Below, piece after piece: positions 1 to 8,963 of a stretch of DNA of 64,000 bases; positions within the stretch are counted from its first letter, which is position 1, and each line of letters begins with the position of its first letter. The stretch spans positions 1-64,000 of the forward strand of contig NZ_BBCE01000009.1 of the NCBI RefSeq assembly GCF_001311885.1. Reading direction: 5' to 3'. The DNA comes from Syntrophomonas palmitatica JCM 14374 (lineage in GTDB: Bacteria > Bacillota > Syntrophomonadia > Syntrophomonadales > Syntrophomonadaceae). The position numbers were made by a program, and so were the translations under genes. A model generated the notes under the pieces. The model saw only the letters and a program-made list of their open reading frames with translations. It did no database searches and was not told where the DNA came from.

Positions 1-796
1 GCGCTATATGCACATTATTGCAATTGCGTATAAGTAAAGCCATTTCGTCCGGTTCAGTTGCCATTTGATTATCCATACCAATCTTTGTACGGTCTAAGGT
101 TAAATGTTTTTCAATTAATGCTGCACCCAGAGCTACTGAGGCTGTCGCAATTTCAGTTCCTATAGAGTGATCCGAAAAACCTATCGGATAATCTGGAAAT
201 TCAATTCTTAAGCCTAAAATATTATTTAGATTGATAGTGGAAAGTTCCGGCGGGTATATTGATATACAATGAAGCAAGCAGATGTTATTGTTCCCGGAAT
301 CTTTGATAACATTAACAGCCTTGCGAACTTCTTCGATTTCACTCATCCCGGTGGAGAGGACAATGGGAGCCCCTGTTTTTGCAATATAATCGAGAAAAGG
401 ATAATTATTTAGATCCATTGATGCTACCTTAATATATGGTACCTTACATTGTTCAAGTAGAAAATCCACTTCTTGTTTTGAATAAGGTGTTGAAGAAAAA
501 GATATCCCATGATCAGTGCAATAATGCGCAACTTCTAACAGTTGCTTTTCATTTAATGCCAGCTTGCTTACTATTCTTTTCGCTATAGGATTATCCTTGT
601 AATATGTCTTAGAATACAATGTTTCAGCAGACCATGACTGGAACTTAACACACGAACAGCCAGCTTCAATGGCTTTATCAATCATAAGTTTTGCAGTATT
701 AATATTTCCATTATGACTCGTATTGACTTCAGCGACAAAGTATGGAGTTCCAAAATCTGATATAACCGTGTTATCACGAAATATACACCTAGCCAT
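1..796 (-). CDS. neuB: NeuB/SpsE-family nonulosonic acid synthase (3' end outside window)
   Basis: The gene runs off the left edge, leaving the first 265 codons. The family condenses phosphoenolpyruvate with an N-acylated amino sugar to make a nine-carbon sialic-acid-like sugar in the cytosol. Visible in family order: FVAEVNTSHNGN from residue 20, VKFQSW, STGMSEIEEV, GFSDHSIGTEIA and IEKHLTLD followed by a GMDNQMATEP segment. The C-terminal SAF (antifreeze-like) domain would lie outside the window. Start ATG at 794-796 is preceded by AAAGGAG. It follows the ThDP-enzyme gene by 20 bases, so both are probably cotranscribed with the PseH-like gene. Which nonulosonic acid is made (pseudaminic, legionaminic or other) cannot be decided here. 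Confidence 0.9.
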   Translation of the reverse strand, partial: MARCIFRDNTVISDFGTPYFVAEVNTSHNGNINTAKLMIDKAIEAGCSCVKFQSWSAETLYSKTYYKDNPIAKRIVSKLALNEKQLLEVAHYCTDHGISFSSTPYSKQEVDFLLEQCKVPYIKVASMDLNNYPFLDYIAKTGAPIVLSTGMSEIEEVRKAVNVIKDSGNNNICLLHCISIYPPELSTINLNNILGLRIEFPDYPIGFSDHSIGTEIATASVALGAALIEKHLTLDRTKIGMDNQMATEPDEMALLIRNCNNVHIA

Positions 797-816
797 ATTT
801 ACTCCTTTCTGCATAT

Positions 817-2595
817 TTATTGGTCAATAGGATCTATAATCATTTCTTTTAAAAACAATTCTCGGTTCATAAACGGTGCTTGATCCTCCAGGGATCTATT
901 TACGATACGTCTTTGCGAATTAAGCGCATAGGAATTTCGAATAAATTCCTGGTTTTCATCACAGAAAATTTCGCAAATGATTGGTCCATTAACCCTTAAC
1001 AGCTTATCCAATTTATCTTCGAGATCATTCTTGTTATCAATAATCATATAAGGTATATCAAAACACTCCGCAACCTTATTAAAGTTGGGACATGATACCC
1101 CGTTGGTATAATCTGTTCCTATAGTTCGTGTTCTGAATATATCTTTCTGCCTGGTTCTAATAACTGAATAAACATTATTGTTTATTATAATTATTCGTAC
1201 GGGGATATTGTAATATTTAATTGTTTGCAATTCCTGTAAATTCATCATTATCGAACCATCACCGATTACAGCGGTTATTGGATGTTTGCTGGCATAATAT
1301 GCACCAATTGAAGCAGGTAAGGCAAATCCCATAGACCCCTGAGAAACGGGGTGTATGCATCGTTGTCCTGCTTTAAAGCTTATGGTGGAAGGAATTATTA
1401 TTTCCTCAAGTCCCGCATCGCTTAACAGCACAAAATTATCATCCATTAATTTTGATAAACAATCTGCTAGGTAATACAAGTCGATCTTTTCACTGGCTCT
1501 ATATTTTTCTTCACATTTGGGAAATATTGTTTTCCAATGAATGCACTTCTTTATCCATTCTTTATCTGCACATTTTAGGTCCTCATTGTTTAATTGTTCA
1601 ATAAATTCTTTTAGATCAGATACAACCAATCTATCGATTCTTACTGTATTTTTCGAATGTTCAATTCTATCAATATCGATTACTATAATCTGTGCCGCTC
1701 TGGCGAACTTCTCGTATTCGGATCCCGTAGTCATAGGAGATAAACGGCATCCAAGCACCAGCAACAAATCCGAATTTTGTACAGCAAAATTACCGGCTCT
1801 GGTACCTCCTATACTGCCTACAGCTCCGATTGATAATTCATAGTCTGCACCGTATGTATCTACTGCTGAACAAGCAAAGGTTACAGGAAACGGATTTTTC
1901 TTCAAAAACGCTTTGAATTCTTCTACGGCATTTGCCGAACGAATCCCACTTCCTATTAAAATAACAGGACGTTTCGCTTTTTTGAGTTCTTTCCTAATAT
2001 ATTGAATATCCTCAGGGTCTGGTTTAAATATTATGTCATCTGGAACATATCGTTGTAATTCTTCGGGCTCTACCCGCATATTCTGAACATCAACCGGTAT
2101 ATCGATCCACACCGGACCTTTCCTTCCACTTTTAGCAAAGAAAAATGCCTTATCCATTTCCAAAGCAATATTTTGGGGATCGTCAATCATGGTACAGTAT
2201 TTAGTTATCGGTTTAATAATTGAAATGATATCTGTTTCCTGTGATCCAAATGTTCTGATATTAATACCTGTATAACGTACCGTTTCATATAATTTATTTT
2301 GTCCGGAAATGAATATACATGGTACCCCGTCTTGCCAGGCATTCAAAACTCCTGTAATAGCGTTTGTAGATGCACATCCTGTTGATACAAGACACGCGCC
2401 AATTTTTTCATTATACTGTGCATATGCGACTGCAGCATAAGCGCCAGATTGTTCATGATGTACTGAAATAGGTATAATGTCCTTATGTTTAGCAACAGCA
2501 TCAGACAAGTAGAGAATACCTCGTCCAGTTACCATGAATATATGTTGGGCTCCTTCTTCATATATTCTTTGTATCACATAATCAGCTACACGCAT
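817..2595 (-). CDS. Thiamine-diphosphate-dependent acetolactate-synthase-like enzyme
   Basis: A 592-residue protein with the three-domain layout of the acetolactate synthase/pyruvate oxidase family. The N-terminal pyrimidine-binding domain has the expected glutamate in SVHHEQSGAYAAVAYA (about residue 48). The C-terminal pyrophosphate-binding motif starts at IGDGSIMMN and closes about 30 residues later with IIINNNVYSV. Such enzymes split a 2-oxo acid, usually pyruvate, and transfer the activated aldehyde. Lying between neuB and a FabZ-like gene in a polysaccharide locus, it is unlikely to be the valine-pathway enzyme. An attractive inference is transfer of a two-carbon unit to a keto-sugar, as YerE does for yersiniose, or supply of an acyl precursor. 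The family call is firm; the substrate is not known. Confidence 0.85.
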   Translation of the reverse strand: MRVADYVIQRIYEEGAQHIFMVTGRGILYLSDAVAKHKDIIPISVHHEQSGAYAAVAYAQYNEKIGACLVSTGCASTNAITGVLNAWQDGVPCIFISGQNKLYETVRYTGINIRTFGSQETDIISIIKPITKYCTMIDDPQNIALEMDKAFFFAKSGRKGPVWIDIPVDVQNMRVEPEELQRYVPDDIIFKPDPEDIQYIRKELKKAKRPVILIGSGIRSANAVEEFKAFLKKNPFPVTFACSAVDTYGADYELSIGAVGSIGGTRAGNFAVQNSDLLLVLGCRLSPMTTGSEYEKFARAAQIIVIDIDRIEHSKNTVRIDRLVVSDLKEFIEQLNNEDLKCADKEWIKKCIHWKTIFPKCEEKYRASEKIDLYYLADCLSKLMDDNFVLLSDAGLEEIIIPSTISFKAGQRCIHPVSQGSMGFALPASIGAYYASKHPITAVIGDGSIMMNLQELQTIKYYNIPVRIIIINNNVYSVIRTRQKDIFRTRTIGTDYTNGVSCPNFNKVAECFDIPYMIIDNKNDLEDKLDKLLRVNGPIICEIFCDENQEFIRNSYALNSQRRIVNRSLEDQAPFMNRELFLKEMIIDPIDQ

Positions 2596-2660
2596 AATAT
2601 TGCCCCTTGTTCCAAATCATTGTTACACAATACAATAATATTTTAAAATACCATTTCTAA

Positions 2661-3140
2661 TTAGTCATTTATCTTTGGTTTAAATTCGTTAAGAATATCC
2701 GGAATCGTTATAACCAGGTCAATCGAGCATGCCAATTCTCCTTTGACATGCCCTGTTGAAATACCTTTAGCAAGACCACGCCGGAAAAACTTTAATTCTG
2801 AACTTATATCAAGTCTGTCCCCGGGGATAATTTTTCTTTTAAATTTTGCATTTTCTATTGATACAAAACTCGTCTTCTTACCTTTATTACTTGGAATAGT
2901 TAAAAAAGTCATTAGAAACATTTGCGTCAATGCTTCAACTTGGATAAAACCAGGCACATTTGGCTCGTCTTCAAAATGAGCTGGAAAAAACCATTCATTA
3001 TATGTAAAATTTTTGTATCCTCTTGCGCTTTTTCCCGGAATGACTTCTTCAACATAATCAATAAATAATAATGGATACCGATTTTGCTGATATTTTTGAA
3101 TTTCGAAAGCATCTAAATTAAACAATGCCGTTTGCTCCAT
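2661..3140 (-). CDS. FabZ-like hot-dog dehydratase/thioesterase
   Basis: 159 residues with a single hot-dog fold. The FabZ signature is recognisable: PAHFEDEPNVPGFIQVEALT at about residues 52-71 carries the catalytic-type histidine and glutamate in the FabZ arrangement (H-F-x5-PG-x4-E-A). FabZ removes water from 3-hydroxyacyl-ACP in fatty-acid synthesis. This copy sits alone among sugar genes, with no other fatty-acid genes nearby, so it more likely dehydrates or hydrolyses a short acyl thioester used to decorate a sugar. That role is inferred from context. The following gene, for the ThDP enzyme, starts 65 bases downstream. Low G+C and the neighbours suggest it was acquired with the locus. 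Confidence 0.75.
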   Translation of the reverse strand: MEQTALFNLDAFEIQKYQQNRYPLLFIDYVEEVIPGKSARGYKNFTYNEWFFPAHFEDEPNVPGFIQVEALTQMFLMTFLTIPSNKGKKTSFVSIENAKFKRKIIPGDRLDISSELKFFRRGLAKGISTGHVKGELACSIDLVITIPDILNEFKPKIND

Positions 3141-3155
3141 AGTCAGCCCTTCCTT

Positions 3156-3704
3156 TTAAGACTCAATATCGATTTTTTCAAAACCAAATCTTTCTTTTTT
3201 ACTTTCCCATTGGTCTCTGGTCAGTCCAACCAATATCCAGTCGTGAAAAACACCGTCTTTTTCTACATGTTTTCGTTCTCCTTCGATCTCAAAACCGCAT
3301 AATTTTACCAGTTGAAGAACCCCTTTATTTTCTGTCATTACACTGCCATATAGTCTATTAAGTCCCAAAACATTGAATACATAATCGCAGCAGTTCCTAT
3401 GCAATGATACCAATTGTTTAAAGTCTAAATATTTTTTTTCAACAATAAACCATCCCGGTCCAGAGCAACTTGAATTTTCATAATCAATTTCATCTAGGTA
3501 CATAGATCCAATTGGAATATCATCAGCCCATATGATCCAGCGTATGCGTGTTTTATCATTTTTTAATTGTTCAAACCATTTATATTGGCCCTCCATAGTT
3601 AATTTGGGAGAAGTAGCCATATATCGGTTAACTTCATCACTCATCCGCCAGTTCATAAGTAATTCGAGTTCATTTTCTGTAAGGCGTTTTAAACTAAGGT
3701 TCAT
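3156..3704 (-). CDS. GNAT N-acetyltransferase, PseH-like
   Basis: 182 residues of the GNAT superfamily, which transfers acetyl from acetyl-CoA to an amine. The opening LKRLTENELELLMNWRMSDE followed by VNRYMATSP matches the pattern of PseH-type enzymes that acetylate the 4-amino group of UDP-4-amino-4,6-dideoxy sugars on the way to pseudaminic acid. The later NRLYGSVMTENKGVLQLVKL region is the usual C-terminal acceptor/CoA half, and FEIEGERKHVEKDGVFHDW is the typical family ending. Together with neuB two genes on, it points to an N-acylated nonulosonic acid. The remaining enzymes of such a pathway (PseB, C, F, G or their legionaminic equivalents) are not in the window and may lie to the left. 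Confidence 0.78.
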   Translation of the reverse strand: MNLSLKRLTENELELLMNWRMSDEVNRYMATSPKLTMEGQYKWFEQLKNDKTRIRWIIWADDIPIGSMYLDEIDYENSSCSGPGWFIVEKKYLDFKQLVSLHRNCCDYVFNVLGLNRLYGSVMTENKGVLQLVKLCGFEIEGERKHVEKDGVFHDWILVGLTRDQWESKKERFGFEKIDIES

Positions 3705-3767
3705 AGTATGTTTCCTCCTGATATTCTCTGGCAGTTCAAATTAAGATACGTGTCAGGGGTATTAAAA

Positions 3768-4703
3768 TTAGATATTTATACGATCATCTATTAAATACAG
3801 TGGTCTATTCTTTGTTTCATCAAAAATCTTTCCGATGTATAAACCTACAATTCCAAAATTAGCAAATAGCAAGCCGCATAAAAAATATAATGAAACCATT
3901 ACGCTTGTCCATCCAGCAGGTGGTTTAGCCAATAATAAATATCTAAGTACCAAATAAACAGCGTATACAACTGACAGAACTGTCATCAAAAAGCCAAATC
4001 CAATGGAAAGTCTAAGGGGTTTATTAGAATGAGCCACAATTATTTGTGTAGCCAATTCCAATCGTTTTCTAAAAGTATAGGAACTTTTACCCTCAGGCCG
4101 ACTGGCATGTTCTATATCTATATAAACGAGATTATAACCTGTCCATTTAATGAAATGCTGGTAAGAGCGGTTTTTTTCTCTCATCATTCGAAAGCTATCA
4201 ATAACCTTGGCATTACAGATACTGAAATTAGCAATGGTATGATCGGTTGTTGTATCTGCTAAATATTCAAAAACTTTATTAAAGGTCCTCGACATGAGCT
4301 TTTTAAAATAAATATCCTGTCTATCATAGCGCCGGCCGAACACTATATCGTATCCTTCTTGAGCTTTATTATAAAGCTTAATTATTTCCTCTGGCTGATC
4401 CTGAAGATCCCCGTCCATAACCACTACCCATTCGCCAGACGTATTATCCAAACCGGCTGTTATTGCATTATGCTGCCCAAAATTACGTGACAGATTTATC
4501 CCTTTTACCCGATCATCCTTACTTGCTAATTCTGTAATCACCTGCCAATCATGTTGAGGGCTGCAATCATTAACAAAGATGATTTCAAAATCAGGACTTA
4601 TATTCGATAGAGTATCTTCCAGTCGAATATATAGCTCATTCAGACTTTTTGCACAATTATAAACTGGTATTACCACAGAAATATAAGTATTACTTTCTTG
4701 CAT
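3768..4703 (-). CDS. Family 2 glycosyltransferase with C-terminal membrane anchor (ArnC/GtrB/DPM1-like)
   Basis: 311 residues. The N-terminal GT-A domain has SVVIPVYNCAKSL, the NDCSP nucleotide-binding turn and the metal-binding DGDLQDQPEEI (about residues 95-105), with SRNFGQHNAITAG just before it. Two hydrophobic segments near residues 230-255 and 265-290 anchor it in the cytoplasmic membrane. Proteins of this shape transfer a sugar from a nucleotide donor to undecaprenyl phosphate, giving a lipid-linked donor for later modification outside the cell. It overlaps the end of the RmlB gene by 14 bases and is presumably translated with it. The sugar moved cannot be read from sequence. Confidence 0.85.
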   Translation of the reverse strand: MQESNTYISVVIPVYNCAKSLNELYIRLEDTLSNISPDFEIIFVNDCSPQHDWQVITELASKDDRVKGINLSRNFGQHNAITAGLDNTSGEWVVVMDGDLQDQPEEIIKLYNKAQEGYDIVFGRRYDRQDIYFKKLMSRTFNKVFEYLADTTTDHTIANFSICNAKVIDSFRMMREKNRSYQHFIKWTGYNLVYIDIEHASRPEGKSSYTFRKRLELATQIIVAHSNKPLRLSIGFGFLMTVLSVVYAVYLVLRYLLLAKPPAGWTSVMVSLYFLCGLLFANFGIVGLYIGKIFDETKNRPLYLIDDRINI

Positions 4704-5729
4704 AATTAAGATACCAATCTATAGTTTTTTGCAACCCGTTTTGGAAGCTTTCTTCTGGTTGCCAAGCAAGTTCCGTTTTGATCTTTGAAGCATCTATGGC
4801 ATAACGTCGATCATGGCCTGGCCTATCAGGAACAAATGTAATCAAATCCCTAAAAGAAGCAATCATTAATTGATGCAATCTGTTATTTACAATACTATCT
4901 AATATATCACAAATGTTTTGAGCAATGTCTATATTTGTTCTCTCATTATTTCCACCAATATTATAATTTTCCCCTGCAGTACCCTTATGATATACTAAAT
5001 CTATTCCTTTGCAGTGATCCATCACATACAGCCAATCACGCACATTTTTTCCGTCACCATAAATGGGAATATTTTCTCCCGCCAATGCTTTACGGATAAT
5101 TGTTGGAATTAATTTTTCTTTATGTTGCTTAGGACCATAATTGTTCGAGCAGTTGGTGACAACTACATTCATCCGTATGTGTGATAATAGCTTTTTACTA
5201 TCATATCAGCACTAGCTTTACTGGCGCTGTAGGGGCTGTTCGGCGCATAGGGCGTATCTTCGCTGAAAAATCCTGTCTCACCAAGACTCCCATATACCTC
5301 ATCGGTTGAGATATGATGGAAACGGCATTTCTCATAACCAGGTCTGTATCTGCCTGGTCCTTGCATCCAGTATTCTCTGGCCACATCTAGAACCGTAAAG
5401 GTTCCGTAGACATTGGTTTGAATAAAGACATCAGGGCCGATAATCGAGTTGTCAACATGCGATTCGGCAGCAAAATGGATGACTCCTCTGATATCGTATT
5501 CGTTAAACAATAGCTTCAGGAGTTCGCGATTGCAAATATCTCCCTTAATAAAACGATACCTATTATTATTTTCGGCCTCACGGAGGTTGTCCAGATTACC
5601 GGCATATGTTATCTTGTCAATATTAACCACTGCATAGCACGGATACTTTTCTAAGAGATAAGGAATAAAGTTTGAGCCAATAAATCCCGCTCCACCTGTG
5701 ATAAGAATAGAAACTGGCTTGTTATCCAA
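4690..5729 (-). CDS. rfbB: dTDP-glucose 4,6-dehydratase RmlB, interrupted by one frameshift
   Basis: Converts dTDP-glucose to dTDP-4-keto-6-deoxyglucose, the precursor of rhamnose and many amino deoxysugars. The N-terminal frame (5169-5729) has the NAD-binding [10 protein letters not shown] and the catalytic YSASKASAD. The C-terminal frame (4690-5172) continues at once with [12 protein letters not shown]. Known homologues run HTYG directly into [12 protein letters not shown]; here a TGA intrudes at 5169-5171. One missing A in GGATGAAT (about 5170-5175) would restore a single protein of about 346 residues, the normal length. No other damage is visible, so a sequencing indel is more likely than a dead gene. 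The start overlaps rfbA by 8 bases, a normal rfbAB arrangement. Confidence 0.9.
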
Positions 5730-6657
5730 TTTTCTTGCTCCCCTCTGCTAATTCACCATACCACTTCCAGAAAGGCAGATTCGCTTTTTCTTCGTCTCCG
5801 GCAATGTTGAGCAGGTATTGTCCGTATTCATTCTTTTTTAATGATTCTGCGAGAGCTAAGAGTTGATCTCGATTTATGTAACCCATATAATAGGCGATCT
5901 CTTCCAAACACGCGATCATGAAACCCTGCCTTGTCTCAATGGTTTCCACAAAATGTGAAGCCTGTAGTAAAGAATCGAAGGTACCGGTATCCAGCCAAGC
6001 GAATCCTCTCCCTAAAACTTCTACATGCAGTTCGCCCATTTCCATATAAACTCGGTTTAAATCAGTTATTTCTAATTCTCCCCTGACAGATGGTTTTAGG
6101 TTCTTGGCAATTGTGACCACCTTATTATCATAGAAATATAAACCGGTTACCGCATAATTAGATTTCGGATGTTTTGGCTTTTCTTCAATAGATACCCCGC
6201 GGTAATCAGAATCTATTTCTATTACCCCAAAGCGCTCGGGATCCTTGACCCGGTAGGCGAAAACCGTAGCGCCTTCCATTCGGGCTACAGCACGTTGAAG
6301 CATCGGGGTAAATCCCTGTCCGTAATAAATATTGTCTCCCAGAATCATGGCTACCCTGTCATTTCCAATGAAAGTCTCCCCGATAATAAAGGCTTGCGCC
6401 AGACCATCCGGGGAAGGCTGAACTGCATATGTAACAGATAATCCAAACTGGCTGCCATCTCCTAAGAGCTGCTCAAAACGCGGGGTGTCTTCAGGAGTAG
6501 ATATAATTAAAATATCGCGTATACCCGAAAGCATCAATACTGATAAGGGATAATAAATCATCGGCTTGTTATATATCGGTAGTAATTGCTTGGACATTGC
6601 TTTAGTCAGTGGGTATAAGCGTGTCCCACTACCTCCGGCAAGAATAATACCTTTCAT
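5722..6657 (-). CDS. rfbA: Glucose-1-phosphate thymidylyltransferase RmlA
   Basis: 311 residues. It joins dTTP and glucose-1-phosphate into dTDP-glucose, the first step of dTDP-sugar synthesis. The nucleotide-binding signature [19 protein letters not shown] lies at residues 8-26, followed by [18 protein letters not shown], the LGDNIYYG loop near residue 108, and [19 protein letters not shown]. This is the long RmlA type; there are about 20 extra C-terminal residues relative to the common 290. Overlap with rfbB shows that the two form a pair. No RmlC or RmlD is seen in the window, so the end product may be a 4-keto- or amino-sugar rather than L-rhamnose. Confidence 0.95.
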   Translation of the reverse strand: MKGIILAGGSGTRLYPLTKAMSKQLLPIYNKPMIYYPLSVLMLSGIRDILIISTPEDTPRFEQLLGDGSQFGLSVTYAVQPSPDGLAQAFIIGETFIGNDRVAMILGDNIYYGQGFTPMLQRAVARMEGATVFAYRVKDPERFGVIEIDSDYRGVSIEEKPKHPKSNYAVTGLYFYDNKVVTIAKNLKPSVRGELEITDLNRVYMEMGELHVEVLGRGFAWLDTGTFDSLLQASHFVETIETRQGFMIACLEEIAYYMGYINRDQLLALAESLKKNEYGQYLLNIAGDEEKANLPFWKWYGELAEGSKKIG

Positions 6658-6684
6658 AGAAAATCTCCCTGCACAATCATTTTT

Positions 6685-8962
6685 TTAATCAGAGAAAATT
6701 ATTTTAAAATTTCTGACCATAAACACTAGTGTTCTTGGATCTGATGGAGCAACTACCCTTTTGGCATCAGATTTAAAAATAATTTGATGCGTACCTTCTG
6801 GAATAATCAATTCTCTCCTAATTAATTTGCCACTAGAGTTAATACATAATTTATCAGAGAAAAGATCACTTTCGATCGTTAGATTTGACATTTCCGAGTA
6901 TCCAGTATTAACTCCCATACTAACTAATGCCTTTTTAGTTTTTCCAGTAAAGTTTGTAATTGTTAATTCTCCATTGGCATCACACCATCGCCAGTTCTGA
7001 TCTGGAACTCCCTCCAAACTATAAAAACCTTTACCCCATTCATATGATATATCTTTAATACGATTATGATCAGTAAAATATGTTAATGACGTACTTTCAA
7101 GATCAATTGGTTTATCACTATTGATAATGTTTAAAACAAACGGTGAATTCTTTTTATTATTATCATCTATCGAAAGCGAATAAAAATCATTTTCTGTAGA
7201 TAATGTTAAATTCCCGTTTAAATATATATTAGCCAATTTCTTTCCCCGTAAATAAGTCTGTCCAAATATAGTTGCTTTCTTATTCTTTGAATTAGAAATT
7301 ATTAAAAATTCATTAGTAAATAATCTTTCATTGTTTTCTATATTATCTGGAATTAAACTAGCGAAAATCAAAAATTGATTAGATTCTTTCGGTTCCTGCG
7401 AGTATTTAATAAAATATGCTGATGGATTATTTTGTAAAGCTATAGATCTTTTAAATTCACTTTGGTCCATACAGACAGTTACATGTTTTTTTCCTTCATA
7501 TGTGAAATAATCTGACCAATATTCTGGAAAATTCTGAACTATTCCGTGATAGTTCCATAATGATGGGGCTAATATAACGCTATTTTCTGGAATATTATTA
7601 AACTGATCGGTTTTAAGAAAAAAATCAACGATTCTCCATTTATCCTGTGATAAATTTTGACTCTTAGTAATAAGATTATTTGAATAATCTGTTGCAATAC
7701 TTACATAAGTTATCAATAACACTGTCAACATTACATAGCTTTGTCGAACATATTTATTCTTAATATTATTATATATCCAAAGTATTATGGTACCTATAAA
7801 TAAAATTACACCAAAAAAAGAAAAGTAATTAACAGTATATCCTATAGAACCATTTTGTACCCACTGTTGGTACTTAGGCGTAATACCAATTAATAAGCTA
7901 GGAGATATGATCACAAATATTGAAACAATAAGAAATAATGTTATAGCCTTTTTGGATATTATTTTTTTCTTTATGCTCCAAAAGAAAATAAATAAATGAT
8001 GATGCTAATATTGCTTTAGCTATCCAGGCAGAATTAGCATTTTTTAAAAGGTAAATCAAATTATATGAATGCCCTGATGCTAAATCCGAATATATATCAA
8101 AAAGAAATCCATAATGAAAATAGATATATAATGGAAACGATGAAATACTGTATTGATAAATGGTCTTTAAAATGAGTGATAAGGAGAATTTAGAAACTAT
8201 AGCTCCTTCATAAGCCGAAGGGAAATAATTTCTATAAATTATATAGACAGTTAAATAAATTGCAGTTGTTCCTATAATAGGAAGACCTTCTTTTATAACA
8301 TTAATTATTTTAAAATTTGTAGTTTTATCTTGATTTATAAAAATAACTATGAATAGAAGAAATAAATTTAAAATAAAATATTCATAAATGGCCATTGAAA
8401 TGAGAAATGATCCCATACTCAATAATATTAAATATTTGTTTTTAGAATGATAATATTTATCAAGAGTTAATAAAGATATTAAAAAGAGACTTAATCCTGA
8501 AGAAAAAAGAAATGGATAAGAAACCAACAAATTATGTTCCCAACTATTTTGAATACATACAAGAAACAGAACTAGACAAAGTAATCCAAGTTTTTTACTA
8601 AATGAAAAGCGGACAATTAAACAGTAAAACAATAAGATATTTAATACGATGGAACCTTTTGCTATTAGTTGATAAAACCATGTTTTATGTACGATATAGG
8701 GAATCATACTAACAAACCATGAGATATAGAATATAATGCGTCCCTGTGTTTGTGCCATATTAGTTGCAAAATCAATATAATTCCCTTGTAATTGAGCTAT
8801 ATGAACCCATAATGCAGTTCTCGAATCATCATTAGTGGTAAATCCAGTATGCATTAAGGGTAAAAAAGTTAAAATAAAGAGCAAAGCTATAATTAATATT
8901 ACAATTTTCTCTCTTTGTTGGTTATTAATACAAATCAATCCTTTCAGTATTATAAAATGCAA
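6685..8962 (-). CDS. Large multispanning membrane protein of a polysaccharide locus, one frameshift
   Basis: Two open frames (7898-8962 and 6685-7914) form one protein of about 740-750 residues when one A is removed from the A7 run on the minus strand (T7 at 7962-7968). The corrected junction reads KAITLFLIVSIFV, then IISPSLLIGITPKYQQW. The first half has about nine or ten hydrophobic segments. The second half has two, then a soluble region of about 330 residues that would lie outside the membrane. The shape recalls GtrII/oligosaccharide-modifying membrane glycosyltransferases, but I recognise no catalytic motif. The first frame can only start at TTG 8962 or a nearby non-ATG codon, so the start is uncertain. 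This is the most A+T-rich gene of the window. Confidence 0.6.
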
Positions 8963-8963
8963 C

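Noticed and set aside
4690-5729. rfbB as a true pseudogene or programmed frameshift
   Set aside because: There is one indel in an otherwise perfect gene, and many neighbours show the same kind of single-base change. A sequencing indel explains all cases more simply. No slippery heptamer with a pseudoknot is evident.
7962-7968. A7 run as programmed transcriptional slippage site
   Set aside because: Slippage at A7 is possible, but equivalent shifts also occur in short G, C and A runs where slippage is unlikely.
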